Assembly (NCBI GenBank): GCA_963760435.1
Contig: CAVXDE010000026.1
Location: forward strand, 1 to 64,000
DNA from: JAFAXD01 sp963760435
GTDB lineage: Bacteria; Pseudomonadota; Alphaproteobacteria; Rhizobiales; Xanthobacteraceae
Direction: 5' to 3'
DNA: 64,000 nt
The notes under the pieces are model-generated. The model searched no databases. It was given only the letters and a program-made list of their open reading frames with translations, and had not been told where the DNA came from. Made by a program: the position numbers and the translations under genes. Each line of letters starts with the position of its first letter. Position 1 is the stretch's first letter. Below, in pieces: positions 51,687-60,504 of this stretch.

Positions 51687-52622
51687 ATGAATATCAGGCG
51701 CACCGATCTCAACCTGCTGACCGTCTTCGAAGTGCTGATGCAGGAACGCAACGTAACACGCGCCGCCGCGCGGCTCGGCTTGTCGCAGCCGGCGGTGAGC
51801 TCAGCCTTGGCGCGACTTCGCCAAGCCTTGGGAGACTCGCTGCTGGTACGCAGCGGCCATGGAATGCGTCCGACCCCGCGAGCCGAGCAGCTGGCTGGCT
51901 CGATCTCGCAGGCGCTCGACTCGATCGAGAGTGCGCTCGCGATTGGGACGACGTTCGAACCCGCGCACGCGAACCGCTCCTTCACGCTGATGCTGTCCGA
52001 TATCGGCGAGATCACCTACCTGCCGCGACTGATTCAGCATGTGCAACACGAAGCGCCGGGAATCGGGCTCTCCGTGAAACGGCTTGTCCGCACGCGCCTG
52101 TGGGAGGAGCTGCGATCAGGCAGCGTCGATCTCGCCCTCGGCTGGGTCGCCCGTGTCCATGACGAAGTGGGGCAGCGCCGATTATTTGACGAGAGCTTTG
52201 TCTGCATCCTGCGGCCGAACCATCCACGCGTCGGGCGCAAGCTCAGTCTCAAGCAGTTCGCGTCAGAATGGCATCTGCTGGTTGGCCGTTACGACGACGC
52301 CTCGGAGAACTTCTTCCGCTCCCTCGACGGCGATCTCGAGCGGCAACTCACCCAGCGCGGAATCACGCGGAAGGTCGCAATGCGGGTGCCGCATTTTCTC
52401 TCGGTCCCCAACGTCATTGCCAATACCGACCTGTTGTGCGTCGTGCCGCGCCGGCTTGCGGAGGTCTACGCAGCGCAGAGCCAGGTCCGATTCGTTCCCC
52501 TGCCCGTCCCAAGCGAAAGCTTCCGCGTCTCGCAGTTCTGGCACAAGCGCTTCGAGCACGACCAAGGAAACCGCTGGCTGCGCGAGACGATCCGCGGGCT
52601 GTTTGGCGAGGACGCGCAATAA
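51687..52622 (+). CDS. LysR-family transcriptional regulator
   Basis: 311-residue regulator. N-terminal winged helix MNIRRTDLNLLTVFEVLMQE, RNVTRAAARLGLSQPAVSSA and LARLRQALGDSLLVRSGHGM, then an effector-binding domain from about residue 90 (SFTLMLSDIGEITYLPRLIQ), the NodD/NahR/PcaQ-like pattern typical for aromatic effectors. ATG 51687 is the family start; the long upstream frame is antisense to the hydratase. The T-N11-A box just upstream suggests it controls the divergent catabolic genes. Confidence 0.92.
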   Translation: MNIRRTDLNLLTVFEVLMQERNVTRAAARLGLSQPAVSSALARLRQALGDSLLVRSGHGMRPTPRAEQLAGSISQALDSIESALAIGTTFEPAHANRSFTLMLSDIGEITYLPRLIQHVQHEAPGIGLSVKRLVRTRLWEELRSGSVDLALGWVARVHDEVGQRRLFDESFVCILRPNHPRVGRKLSLKQFASEWHLLVGRYDDASENFFRSLDGDLERQLTQRGITRKVAMRVPHFLSVPNVIANTDLLCVVPRRLAEVYAAQSQVRFVPLPVPSESFRVSQFWHKRFEHDQGNRWLRETIRGLFGEDAQ

Positions 52623-52691
52623 TCATGTGCATGACGGCTTGAACGATTCTCCGCCCGGCGTCAGCATGCGGCGGGCTGGATTCGTCCCCGC

Positions 52692-53948
52692 ATGCTCGGC
52701 TTCTGTCGCGACTGCCTCGCCGACAACCCCGACCATGTCCGGCGTTGCCGGACGTGCGGCTCACCGCGATTGGCAGCGCACCCGCAGCTGACCAAGCTCG
52801 CCATTGCGCATGTGGATTGCGACGCCTTCTATGCCACGATCGAGAAGCGCGACAACCCGAGCCTGCGCGACAAACCGGTGATCGTCGGCGGCGGCAAGCG
52901 CGGTGTCGTCGCAACGGCCTGCTACGTGGCGCGCACGTTCGGGGTCAAATCGGCGATGCCGATGTTTCAGGCGCGCCGGCTGTGCCCAGACGCAACGGTC
53001 GTGCCTCCCGATATGGCCAAATACGCCCGCGTCGGCCGCGAGGTACGCGCGCTCATGCTGGATCTCACGCCCCTCGTTGAACCGCTGTCGATCGACGAGG
53101 CCTTTCTCGACCTCGGAGGAACCGAGCGGCTGCACGGCATGATCCCGGCGAAAGCGCTGGCGCGCTTCGCCAAGGAGGTCGAAACCAAACTCGGCATCAC
53201 CATTTCGATCGGGCTCTCGGCCAACAAATTTCTCGCCAAGATCGCGTCTGATCTCGACAAGCCACGCGGATTTTCCGTGCTGAATCCAGATGAAGCGCCA
53301 AGCTTTCTGGCGCCGCGGCCGGTCACGTTCATCTGGGGCGTCGGCAAGGTGTTCGGGGAAACGCTTGCGCGCGACGGCTATCGGACCATCGCCGACCTGC
53401 AGCGCGCGGACGAGACCGAGCTGATGCGCCGCTATGGCGCCGAGGGCCAGCGCCTCGCCCGGCTCGCGCGCGGGATCGACCAGCGCGCGGTCAGTCCCGA
53501 CCGCGAGGCTAAAAGCGTATCGGCCGAGACGACGTTTGCGACCGACATTGCTGATCAGCGGACCTTGGAACGATTGCTGTGGGAGTTGTGCGAGAAAGTG
53601 TCCGCCCGGCTCAAGGCCAAGGAGATCGCGGGAACTACCGTGACACTGAAACTCAAGACCGCCGACTTTCGGCTGCGTACGCGCGCCCGCTCATTGCCGG
53701 CTCCGACCCAGCTCGCGGCAGCGATTTTCGAGCATGGCCGCGAGCTGCTGGCGCGCGAAGTCGACGGCACACAATTCCGCCTGCTGGGGATCGGCGTATC
53801 CGCACTGACCGGCGACGAGGAGGCTGACCCGGCGGATCTCGTCAACGCGCGCGCCCAGCGCACCGCCGCCGCCGAACACGCGGTCGACCGGTTGCGCGAC
53901 CGTTTCGGGCGCGCCGCGGTCATCAGGGGCCGCAGTATCGAGAACTAA
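52692..53948 (+). CDS. dinB: DNA polymerase IV
   Basis: Y-family translesion polymerase of 418 residues. It carries an N-terminal CxxC...CxxC ribbon (CRDCLADNPD, CRTCGSPR) typical of alphaproteobacterial DinB. The palm follows: AIAHVDCDAFYATIEKRDNP (first catalytic Asp), KRGVVATACYVARTFGVKSA and VEPLSIDEAFLDLGGTERLH (second Asp-Glu). Then the thumb (ISIGLSANKFLAKIASDLDK) and little-finger domain. SOS regulation is likely but no LexA box was identified. Confidence 0.95.
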   Translation: MLGFCRDCLADNPDHVRRCRTCGSPRLAAHPQLTKLAIAHVDCDAFYATIEKRDNPSLRDKPVIVGGGKRGVVATACYVARTFGVKSAMPMFQARRLCPDATVVPPDMAKYARVGREVRALMLDLTPLVEPLSIDEAFLDLGGTERLHGMIPAKALARFAKEVETKLGITISIGLSANKFLAKIASDLDKPRGFSVLNPDEAPSFLAPRPVTFIWGVGKVFGETLARDGYRTIADLQRADETELMRRYGAEGQRLARLARGIDQRAVSPDREAKSVSAETTFATDIADQRTLERLLWELCEKVSARLKAKEIAGTTVTLKLKTADFRLRTRARSLPAPTQLAAAIFEHGRELLAREVDGTQFRLLGIGVSALTGDEEADPADLVNARAQRTAAAEHAVDRLRDRFGRAAVIRGRSIEN

Positions 53949-53956
53949 TGTGGCCT

Positions 53957-54802
53957 TCAGTTACAGGCCTTCGCTTCCTTGAGCTGCAGTTCCTTCATTT
54001 CGCCGCCGACGACGAAATCGCCGTAGTCGAGGTTGAGCGCCCGCGAGATGCCGTTCTCGAACATTTCGAATCCGATCGCATAGACCGGGGTCTGCTCCCC
54101 GCCGGGCGTGGTCCGGTCAAAATAGCTGATGGTGACCGGCCACCGAGTCATGTTGGCGAGCTCGGGCATCCCGGCGGCGGCATCGGTCGGCTTCTTCTCA
54201 TCTGGCGGGATCGGACGCCCGATCACCGTGAGCGTGTCGAACACCTTCTGGCCGTTCTCGGAGCCGTCGTAGACCGGGAACTCCAAGATGGTCTTGCCGG
54301 CTTGCGCCGCCTCGATGATGCGCCGCATGTGTTCGGTCGGGAACACGATGTTGGGGCTGAGGTTGAGTGTTTTCGCATCGGGCTTGGCGAGTTTGACCGT
54401 CACGCCTTGCGGATCGCGATTGGCGTTCCCGTCGGCGGCCTCGACCGCCTTTTCGTTGAGATAGTTGGTGGAGTTGAAGCGGAAGCTTTTGGCATCCCCC
54501 TCTTCCCATGTGTTGGCGCGCAGATCGCTGAGCGCGAGCTTACCTTCGCCGGAATCCAACTCCGATACCTGCCGGAACTGCAGGATGTAGCCTTCGCAGG
54601 GGCTGCCGGAGAAATCGTAGAGGATACGTCCGCGTACCGATTCAATCTGACGCTTGCCCGGGGTGCGCAGCAATTTGAGGTCATAAACGGCGCGATGCGG
54701 TGCAAGCACGACGGTTCCTGCCCGGGCGGCCGGAACATCCATCAGCGCGGAAATAGCCGCCGCGGAAACCACCGCCGCACAAAAACCAAGAGCGCGCGTC
54801 AT
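53957..54802 (-). CDS. eipB: EipB-family cell-envelope integrity protein (DUF1849)
   Basis: EipB is a conserved periplasmic beta-spiral protein of alphaproteobacteria needed for envelope integrity in Brucella. The 281-residue protein has a signal peptide (MTRALGFCAAVVSAAAISAL), then VVLAPHRAVYDLKLL, VRGRILYDFSGSPCEGYILQ, NLSPNIVFPTEHMRRIIEAA, and FDTLTVIGR. A Cys in SPCEGY and a second three residues... from the end (KACN) match the family's conserved disulfide. Start at Met 54802; the frame is open upstream but unrelated. Confidence 0.88.
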   Translation of the reverse strand: MTRALGFCAAVVSAAAISALMDVPAARAGTVVLAPHRAVYDLKLLRTPGKRQIESVRGRILYDFSGSPCEGYILQFRQVSELDSGEGKLALSDLRANTWEEGDAKSFRFNSTNYLNEKAVEAADGNANRDPQGVTVKLAKPDAKTLNLSPNIVFPTEHMRRIIEAAQAGKTILEFPVYDGSENGQKVFDTLTVIGRPIPPDEKKPTDAAAGMPELANMTRWPVTISYFDRTTPGGEQTPVYAIGFEMFENGISRALNLDYGDFVVGGEMKELQLKEAKACN

Positions 54803-54940
54803 CAAACCTCCATCAAACGTCGCCACCAAAAAACGTGGCTGATACATAAAGCGGGCGACCTTTGGTCGCAACCGCAGCACCGCTTGCGCGTCTGCGCGTG
54901 ATTGGTGGACATTACCCCCTCGCGGAACGCGGAGAGACCT

Positions 54941-55408
54941 ATGGCCGGAATGATTGAGAGCAAGTTGACGGAACTTGGGCTGACGCTGCCTGCATTGGCG
55001 GCGCCGATTGCCAATTATGTGGGCTTTGTCCGCACCGGTGATCTGTTGTTTGTTTCCGGTCAGCTCTGTCTCGGTGCTGATGGCAAACTGGTGGCCAAAG
55101 GCAAGCTCGGCGCGGAGGTATCCATTGAGGACGGCCAAAAAGCGGCGCGCGCGTGTGCGGTCAACCTGCTTGCCCAGATCAAGGCCGCTGTCGGCGATCT
55201 CGACCGGGTGGTTCGCGTCGTTCGCCTGGGCGGCTTCATCAGCTCGGCGCCATCGTTCCTGGACGGTCCGAAGATCATGAACGGCGCCTCCGACCTGATG
55301 GTCACGGTGTTCGGTGACAAGGGCCGGCACGCGCGCACGACGATCGGCGTTGCCGTCCTGCCGCTCGACGCAGCCGTCGAGGTCGAGGGCCTGTTCGAGG
55401 TGGCATGA
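54941..55408 (+). CDS. RidA/YjgF-family protein
   Basis: RidA proteins hydrolyse reactive enamines and imines from PLP enzymes. The 155-residue chain, MAGMIESKLTELGLTLPALA, NYVGFVRTGDLLFVSGQLCL and VVRVVRLGGFISSAPSFLDG, then GKGRHART-type FGDKGRHARTTIGVAVLPLD, is the longer RidA subgroup. The Arg of HARTTIGV is the likely carboxylate-binding residue. GGAGAG precedes ATG 54941. Its end overlaps the DUF482 gene by four bases (ATGA). Confidence 0.92.
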   Translation: MAGMIESKLTELGLTLPALAAPIANYVGFVRTGDLLFVSGQLCLGADGKLVAKGKLGAEVSIEDGQKAARACAVNLLAQIKAAVGDLDRVVRVVRLGGFISSAPSFLDGPKIMNGASDLMVTVFGDKGRHARTTIGVAVLPLDAAVEVEGLFEVA

Positions 55409-56706
55409 CAGACGAACTGCGCATCCGCATCCTCAAGGGAATCGCCGATGTTCCGGCCGCGGACTGGGACGCCTGCGCAAACCCGAGTGCAGCAAGCGGC
55501 CGACCGGATTTAGAAAGCAATTCAACTTCAATATCAATAGAGTTACACGAGTCAGCTCAAGTTAATTGCGCACCGCCTCAAAGCGCCTCCACCAGCAGAT
55601 CAAATATATCCTATAATCCTTTCATTTCTCACGCTTTTTTGTTGGCGCTGGAAGCGTCGGGCTCGGCAACGACGAAAACCGGATGGATGCCCCAGCATCT
55701 CGTGGCCGAACGCGATGGCAAGGTCGTCGGGGTGGTGCCCTGCTATCTCAAATCACATTCGCGCGGCGAATACGTTTTCGATCGCGGCTGGGCCGACGCC
55801 TATGAGCGTGCGGGCGGCAGCTACTACCCCAAGCTTCAGGTCTCGGTGCCGTTCACGCCGGCGACAGGCCCTCGCCTGCTGGTGCCAGCTGAGGCTCGAG
55901 CGGACCAGCTGCGGGCTGCGCTGGCGCAAGGCCTGGTGGAGGTCTGCCAGGCACACCGCGCCTCCTCCGTGCACATCACCTTCATGCCGAAGCCCGAATG
56001 GGACCTCCTGGCGGCGCGCGGCTATCTGCAGCGCACCGACCAGCAGTTCCATTGGGAGAACGGCGGCTATGCAAGCTTCGAGGCGTTCCTTGAAAAACTG
56101 TCCGCGCGAAAGCGCAAGGTGATCCGGCGCGAGCGCCGCGACGCAGTGGCAAACGGCATCGACATCGTCTGCCTCACCGGCTCGGACATCACCGAAGCGG
56201 CATGGGATGCGTTCTTTACGTTCTACATGGAGACCGGCTCGCGCAAATGGGGCCGTCCCTACCTGACACGGCGGTTCTATTCACTGATCGGCCAGAGCAT
56301 GGCCGACCGCGTCCTGCTGGTGATGGCGAAGCGCGCCGGCCGCTATATCGCCGGCGCCATCAACTTCATCGGGTCGGATACGCTGTTCGGCCGCCATTGG
56401 GGGGCGATCGAGCACCACCCGTTCCTGCATTTCGAGGTCTGCTACTACCAAGCGATCGAGTATGCGATCACCCACGGACTGAAGCGCGTGGAGGCCGGCG
56501 CCCAGGGCGAACACAAGCTCGCGCGCGGATACCTGCCGCAAACCACCTACTCGGCTCACTACATCGCTGACCCCGCGCTGCGCCGTGCCATTGCCGACTA
56601 CCTGGTGCGCGAGCGCGCCTATGTGGAAGCTGCCGGCGAAGAGCTCGGCGAAATGTCCCCGTTCCGCAAGAACCTCGCCGAAGAAGAGGAAGCGGAGACG
56701 ATTTGA
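55405..56706 (+). CDS. DUF482 / FemAB-like GNAT-fold acyltransferase
   Basis: The 433-residue protein has the DUF482 order: IADVPAADWDACANPSAA, YNPFISHAFLLALEASGSA, GWMPQHLVAERDGKVVGVVP, KLQVSVPFTPATGPRLLVPA, LSARKRKVIRRERRDAVANG and RVEAGAQGEHKLARGYLPQT. Members are FemAB/GNAT-like and are thought to act on peptidoglycan precursors or related compounds. Residues about 35-72 (55507-55617) are Ser/Asn/Ile-rich and AT-rich, unlike the rest of the gene; relatives have a much shorter link there. It overlaps ridA by four bases. Confidence 0.88.
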   Translation: MTDELRIRILKGIADVPAADWDACANPSAASGRPDLESNSTSISIELHESAQVNCAPPQSASTSRSNISYNPFISHAFLLALEASGSATTKTGWMPQHLVAERDGKVVGVVPCYLKSHSRGEYVFDRGWADAYERAGGSYYPKLQVSVPFTPATGPRLLVPAEARADQLRAALAQGLVEVCQAHRASSVHITFMPKPEWDLLAARGYLQRTDQQFHWENGGYASFEAFLEKLSARKRKVIRRERRDAVANGIDIVCLTGSDITEAAWDAFFTFYMETGSRKWGRPYLTRRFYSLIGQSMADRVLLVMAKRAGRYIAGAINFIGSDTLFGRHWGAIEHHPFLHFEVCYYQAIEYAITHGLKRVEAGAQGEHKLARGYLPQTTYSAHYIADPALRRAIADYLVRERAYVEAAGEELGEMSPFRKNLAEEEEAETI

Positions 56707-56729
56707 TGGGGCCGCTCAAGGTCGTCCGT

Positions 56730-57101
56730 TCAATCGAGGTCTTTGGGGACGTGAATGCGAACCCGGCCCGGTTCTATGATCCACAATGCGCCCTCGATGG
56801 AGTGAGACCCCAAGGCTGCCAGGAAATCTCGCAGTCGCCCTACAATGCTGGCATTCGTGGTTCTCGGCCCAACTTCGAGGATTATTATTCCGGCGCTCTT
56901 CTCAGGCGGGAAACGCAATACCTGACAGAAATCACGGTCCAGAGTGATAAGGGCTCGTCCCTCAGATGCACAAATCCTGAACAGATCCTCGTCGGTGACG
57001 CCACGCAGATCTTGATCAAGAACCGTTAACGTGTCGTGGCCCAATGCCTTGAGAAGCTCAAGACCGCGTCGACCGATGTTCTCGTCCAGCTTAAATTTCA
57101 C
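56730..57101 (-). CDS. DUF5615 PIN-like protein, probable toxin
   Basis: 123 residues starting MKFKLDENIGRRGLELLKAL, with acidic residues in KLDEN, DQDLRGVTDEDLF and ITLDRDF, the pattern of DUF5615 (Mut7-C-like PIN) proteins, presumed ribonucleases. The start overlaps the stop of the DUF433 gene by four bases. The pair DUF433-DUF5615 is a recurrent predicted type II toxin-antitoxin module. It is placed between the DUF482 and HIT genes on the opposite strand. Confidence 0.8.
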   Translation of the reverse strand: MKFKLDENIGRRGLELLKALGHDTLTVLDQDLRGVTDEDLFRICASEGRALITLDRDFCQVLRFPPEKSAGIIILEVGPRTTNASIVGRLRDFLAALGSHSIEGALWIIEPGRVRIHVPKDLD

Positions 57102-57340
57102 GCGACGAAGTCAACCGGAACTGGCACGACGCGCTCCCGTGCAGCCTCTGCCCCGTATGCGATGCAAGCGAGCACGTCCTCATGGGCGAGGTGTGGATAC
57201 TCGGCTAACAGTTCAGTTTCAGTCATCCCCTCTGACAGGAGATCAAGGACCAGCGATACCCAGATGCGCGTGCCCCTTATGCAAGGCTTGCCGCCACATA
57301 CTTGAGGGTTGATGGTTATGCGCTCGAGGAGCGGGTTCAT
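57098..57340 (-). CDS. DUF433 protein, probable antitoxin
   Basis: 80-residue protein MNPLLERITINPQVCGGKPC, then IRGTRIWVSLVLDLLSEGMT, AEYPHLAHEDVLACIAYGAE, the complete DUF433 signature with a winged-helix-like fold. AAGGA lies eight bases before ATG 57340. Coupled to the DUF5615 gene by a four-base overlap. It probably binds DNA for autoregulation and neutralises the partner (inference from similar pairs). Confidence 0.85.
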   Translation of the reverse strand: MNPLLERITINPQVCGGKPCIRGTRIWVSLVLDLLSEGMTETELLAEYPHLAHEDVLACIAYGAEAARERVVPVPVDFVA

Positions 57341-57399
57341 GGCCGAAATCCTTGTATCGTTGATATCATATCCGAGACCAGTTCTGCCAGGAGCCACCC

Positions 57400-57825
57400 A
57401 TGCCGAGCTATGATCCCAACAACGTGTTCGCAAAAATCCTGCGCGGCGAGCTCCCGTGCCACAAGGTCTACGAGGACGACCACGCCTTCGCGTTCCTCGA
57501 CATCATGCCGCGCGCGCCCGGGCATACGCTGATCATTCCCAAGGCTCCGGCCCGCAATCTGCTCGATGTGCCGCCCGCGGATCTCGCCCATGTGATCCAG
57601 GTCGTGCGGAAGATCGCCGTCGCGGCGACGAAGGTATTCAATGCCGACGGGATCACGCTGCAGCAATTCAACGAGGCGGCGGGCGGCCAAGTCGTGTTCC
57701 ACCTGCATTTCCATATCATTCCGCGCCAGGACGGCGTGGCGATGAAACCGCCGGCGACCTACAAGGAGGAGACTTCCGTCCTCTCCGATCAGGCGCTCAA
57801 GCTCGCCGCGGCGCTGCGCACATAG
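57400..57825 (+). CDS. HIT-family hydrolase
   Basis: 141-residue histidine-triad protein: NVFAKILRGELPCHKVYEDD, FLDIMPRAPGHTLIIPKAPA, and the catalytic triad in VVFHLHFHIIPR (HxHxH). HIT enzymes hydrolyse nucleoside phosphoramidates and AMP conjugates. ATG 57400 starts the standard N-terminus. It ends two bases before the convergent csoR gene. In relatives this gene sits near the RidA/DUF482 genes. Confidence 0.94.
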   Translation: MPSYDPNNVFAKILRGELPCHKVYEDDHAFAFLDIMPRAPGHTLIIPKAPARNLLDVPPADLAHVIQVVRKIAVAATKVFNADGITLQQFNEAAGGQVVFHLHFHIIPRQDGVAMKPPATYKEETSVLSDQALKLAAALRT

Positions 57826-57827
57826 TT

Positions 57828-58103
57828 TTACCGGTCGGCTCGGCCGATCACGTCCATCAACTCGGCCACCTTGCGACGCTGATCGGCCTTGTCGCCGCTC
57901 GCGATCGCATGCTCGACGCAGTGCGCGACATGGTCGCGTAGCACTTCCTCTTCCAGGCGACGCAGCGCCGCCCGCACGGCGGAAATCTGCGTGACCACGT
58001 CGATGCAGTAGCGATCCTCGTCCACCATGCGGGTGAGGCCGCGGACCTGACCTTCGATGCGCTGCAGGCGCTTGAGGCAGGCTTGCTTGATCTCGCGCTT
58101 CAT
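57828..58103 (-). CDS. csoR: CsoR-type copper-sensing repressor
   Basis: 91-residue DUF156 protein. CsoR is an all-helical tetramer that leaves DNA on binding Cu(I). The Cu(I) ligands are at the right spacing: Cys33 (DRYCIDVVTQI), His58 and Cys62 (RDHVAHCVEHA). MKREIKQACLKRLQRIEGQV and RGLTRMVDED form helix 1. It is divergent from copA, with a perfect operator between them, so it should control both. Confidence 0.92.
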   Translation of the reverse strand: MKREIKQACLKRLQRIEGQVRGLTRMVDEDRYCIDVVTQISAVRAALRRLEEEVLRDHVAHCVEHAIASGDKADQRRKVAELMDVIGRADR

Positions 58104-58112
58104 CGCCGTTAT

Positions 58113-58129
58113 ATACCCCTACGGGGTAT
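58113..58129. promoter_or_regulatory. CsoR operator
   Basis: ATACCCC-TAC-GGGGTAT, a perfect 7-bp inverted repeat between csoR and copA. G/C-tract palindromes of this type are the known recognition sites of CsoR/RcnR-family repressors. Confidence 0.85.
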
Positions 58130-58149
58130 GGGTTGCAAGGAGTTCGCAG

Positions 58150-60504
58150 ATGACGGCCACCGGGCACGCCCACCAACATTCGCCGGCCGACCCTGAATCT
58201 GCCACCAAGACTGCAATCGATCCCGTCTGCGGCATGCGGATCGATCCGCACAAGACGCAACACCGCGCCACCCACCAGGGCCGTCCCTACTACTTCTGCT
58301 CCGCCGGCTGCCGGACCAAGTTCACGGCGACCCCCGACAAATACCTCAGCCCGCAAGCCGATCAGAAAGCGCCCGCCTCCGTTCCGCCCGGCACGATCTA
58401 CACCTGCCCGATGCACCAGCAGATCCGCCAGCCCGGCCCGGGCACTTGCCCGATCTGCGGCATGGCGCTCGAGCCCGAACTGGTGACAGGGCAGACGCCG
58501 GACCCAATCCCGAGCTCGTCGATATGAAGCGACGGTTCTGGATCGGTCTCGCCCTCGCGCTGCCGGTTTTCGTGATCGAGATGGGATCACACGTTCTCAA
58601 CCTGCACATGCTGATCGGTGAGACCCTGTCGAACTGGATCCAGTTGATCCTGGCGACGCCGGTCGTGCTGTGGGCCGGATGGCCGTTCTTCGTGCGCGGC
58701 TGGCAGTCGCTCGTCACGCGTCATCTCAACATGTTCACGCTGGTTGCCATGGGAACCGGCGTCGCTTGGGGCTACAGCATCGTCGCGACCCTCGCACCGC
58801 AGTTGTTCCCACCGAGCTTCCGCGGCGATGATGGCGCGGTCGCGGTCTATTTCGAAGCGGCGGCCGTGATCACCGTGCTGGTGCTGCTCGGCCAGGTTCT
58901 GGAATTGCGAGCCCGCGAACAGACCTCGGGAGCGATCCGGGCGCTGCTCGATCTCGCACCGAAAACGGCGCGCCGCGTCACGAGCCGACGGCAATGACGA
59001 GGAAGTCTCGCTCGATGTCGTTGCGGTCGGGGATCGCTTGCGCGTACGCCCGGGCGAAAAGGTTCCGGTCGACGGCATTTTGGTCGACGGGCGATCCTCG
59101 CTCGACGAATCCATGGTGACCGGCGAATCCATGCCGGTCACCAAGGAGACCGGCGCGAAGCTGATCGGCGGCACGCTCAATCAGACCGGCGCGTTCATCA
59201 TGCGCGCCGAGAAGGTCGGGCGCGACACCATGCTGTCCCAGATCGTGCAGATGGTGGCGACGGCGCAGCGCTCGCGCGCGCCGATCCAGCGTCTCGCCGA
59301 TCAAGTCTCGGGCTGGTTCGTGCCGGCGGTCATCGCGGTTGCGATCATCGCGTTCGCGGCGTGGGCGATGTTCGGTCCCGAGCCGCGGCTCGCTTATGGC
59401 CTGGTCGCCGCGGTCACGGTGCTCATCATTGCCTGCCCCTGCGCACTCGGATTGGCCACGCCGATGTCGATCATGGTCGGGGTCGGCCGCGGTGCACAGG
59501 CCGGCGTGCTGATCAAGAATGCCGAAGCGCTGGAGCGCATGGAGCGGGTCAATACGCTCGTCGTGGACAAGACCGGCACGCTGACCGAAGGCAAGCCGAA
59601 GGTCGTCGCGGTCGTACCGGCCGACGGCATGGGCGAAAGCGAGTTGCTGCGGCTCGCCGCCAGCGTCGAGCGTGCAAGCGAGCACCCGCTCGCCCGCGCC
59701 ATCGTTGAAGCGGCGGCCGAACGAAAGATCACACTGATCGATGTAACGGATTTCGACTCGCCGACCGGCAAGGGCGCGCTCGGCACGATCGAAGGCCGAC
59801 GCATTGCGTTGGGCAATGCGCGATTCCTGGCGGGGCTGAACGTATCGACCGCCGCCTTGGATTCCGATGCGGAGCGCCTGCGGCAGGACGGCGCCACCGC
59901 GATCTACGTTGCGGCCGGCGATAAAGTCGCGGGGGTGATCGCGATTGCGGATCCGGTCAAGGCGACCACCTCCGAAGCCCTCAAGACTTTGACGGCTGAA
60001 GGCGTGCGCGTCGTCATGCTGACAGGAGACAACAAAACAACGGCGCAAGCTGTGGCGCGGCGTCTCGGCATTGCCGACATCGAAGCCGAAGTGCTGCCCG
60101 ACCAGAAAAGCGCCGTCGTTGAGAAGCTTCGTCGCGACCGCCGTGTCGTGGCGATGGCGGGTGACGGCGTGAACGACGCGCCGGCGCTGGCAGCCGCCGA
60201 CGTCGGCATCGCCATGGGGACCGGAACCGATGTAGCAATCGAAAGCGCCGGCGTGACGTTGCTGAAAGGCGATCTCACTGGGATCGTGCGCGCGCGCCGG
60301 CTCTCGGCCGCGACCATGGGCAATATCCGCCAGAACCTGTTACTCGCCTTTGTTTACAACGCGGCCGGCGTGCCGATTGCGGCCGGTGTGCTCTATCCCT
60401 GGTTCGGCATTCTGCTGTCGCCGATTATCGCCGCTGCCGCGATGGCGCTGTCGTCGGTCAGCGTCATCGGCAACGCGCTCAGACTGCGGCATGTCCGGCT
60501 GTGA
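58150..60504 (+). CDS. copA: Copper-translocating P1B-type ATPase (two compensating frameshifts)
   Basis: It exports Cu(I) from the cytoplasm using ATP. After AAGGAG and ATG 58150 come a YHS domain (IDPVCGMRIDPHKTQHRATH, YYFCSAGC), a heavy-metal-binding segment (YTCPMHQQIRQPGPGTCPIC), and the membrane part (MKRRFWIGLALALPVFVIEM). Then the actuator (DESMVTGESMPV), the CPC metal site in IIACPCALGLATPMSIMVGV, DKTGTLTEGKPK and GDGVNDAPALAAADVGIAMG. The frame is lost near 58490 (-1) and 58981 (+1), so it appears as three ORFs; total length is 3n. It is controlled by the operator upstream. Sequence error or real loss cannot be told apart. Confidence 0.9.

Noticed and set aside
56703..57029. 108-codon + strand frame after the DUF482 gene
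   Set aside because: Antisense to the DUF5615 gene, which has clear motifs and coupling to DUF433.
58970..59000. Programmed frameshift in copA
   Set aside because: No slippery heptamer or stem is seen at either break, and similar single-base breaks occur in unrelated genes, so artefact or mutation is simpler.
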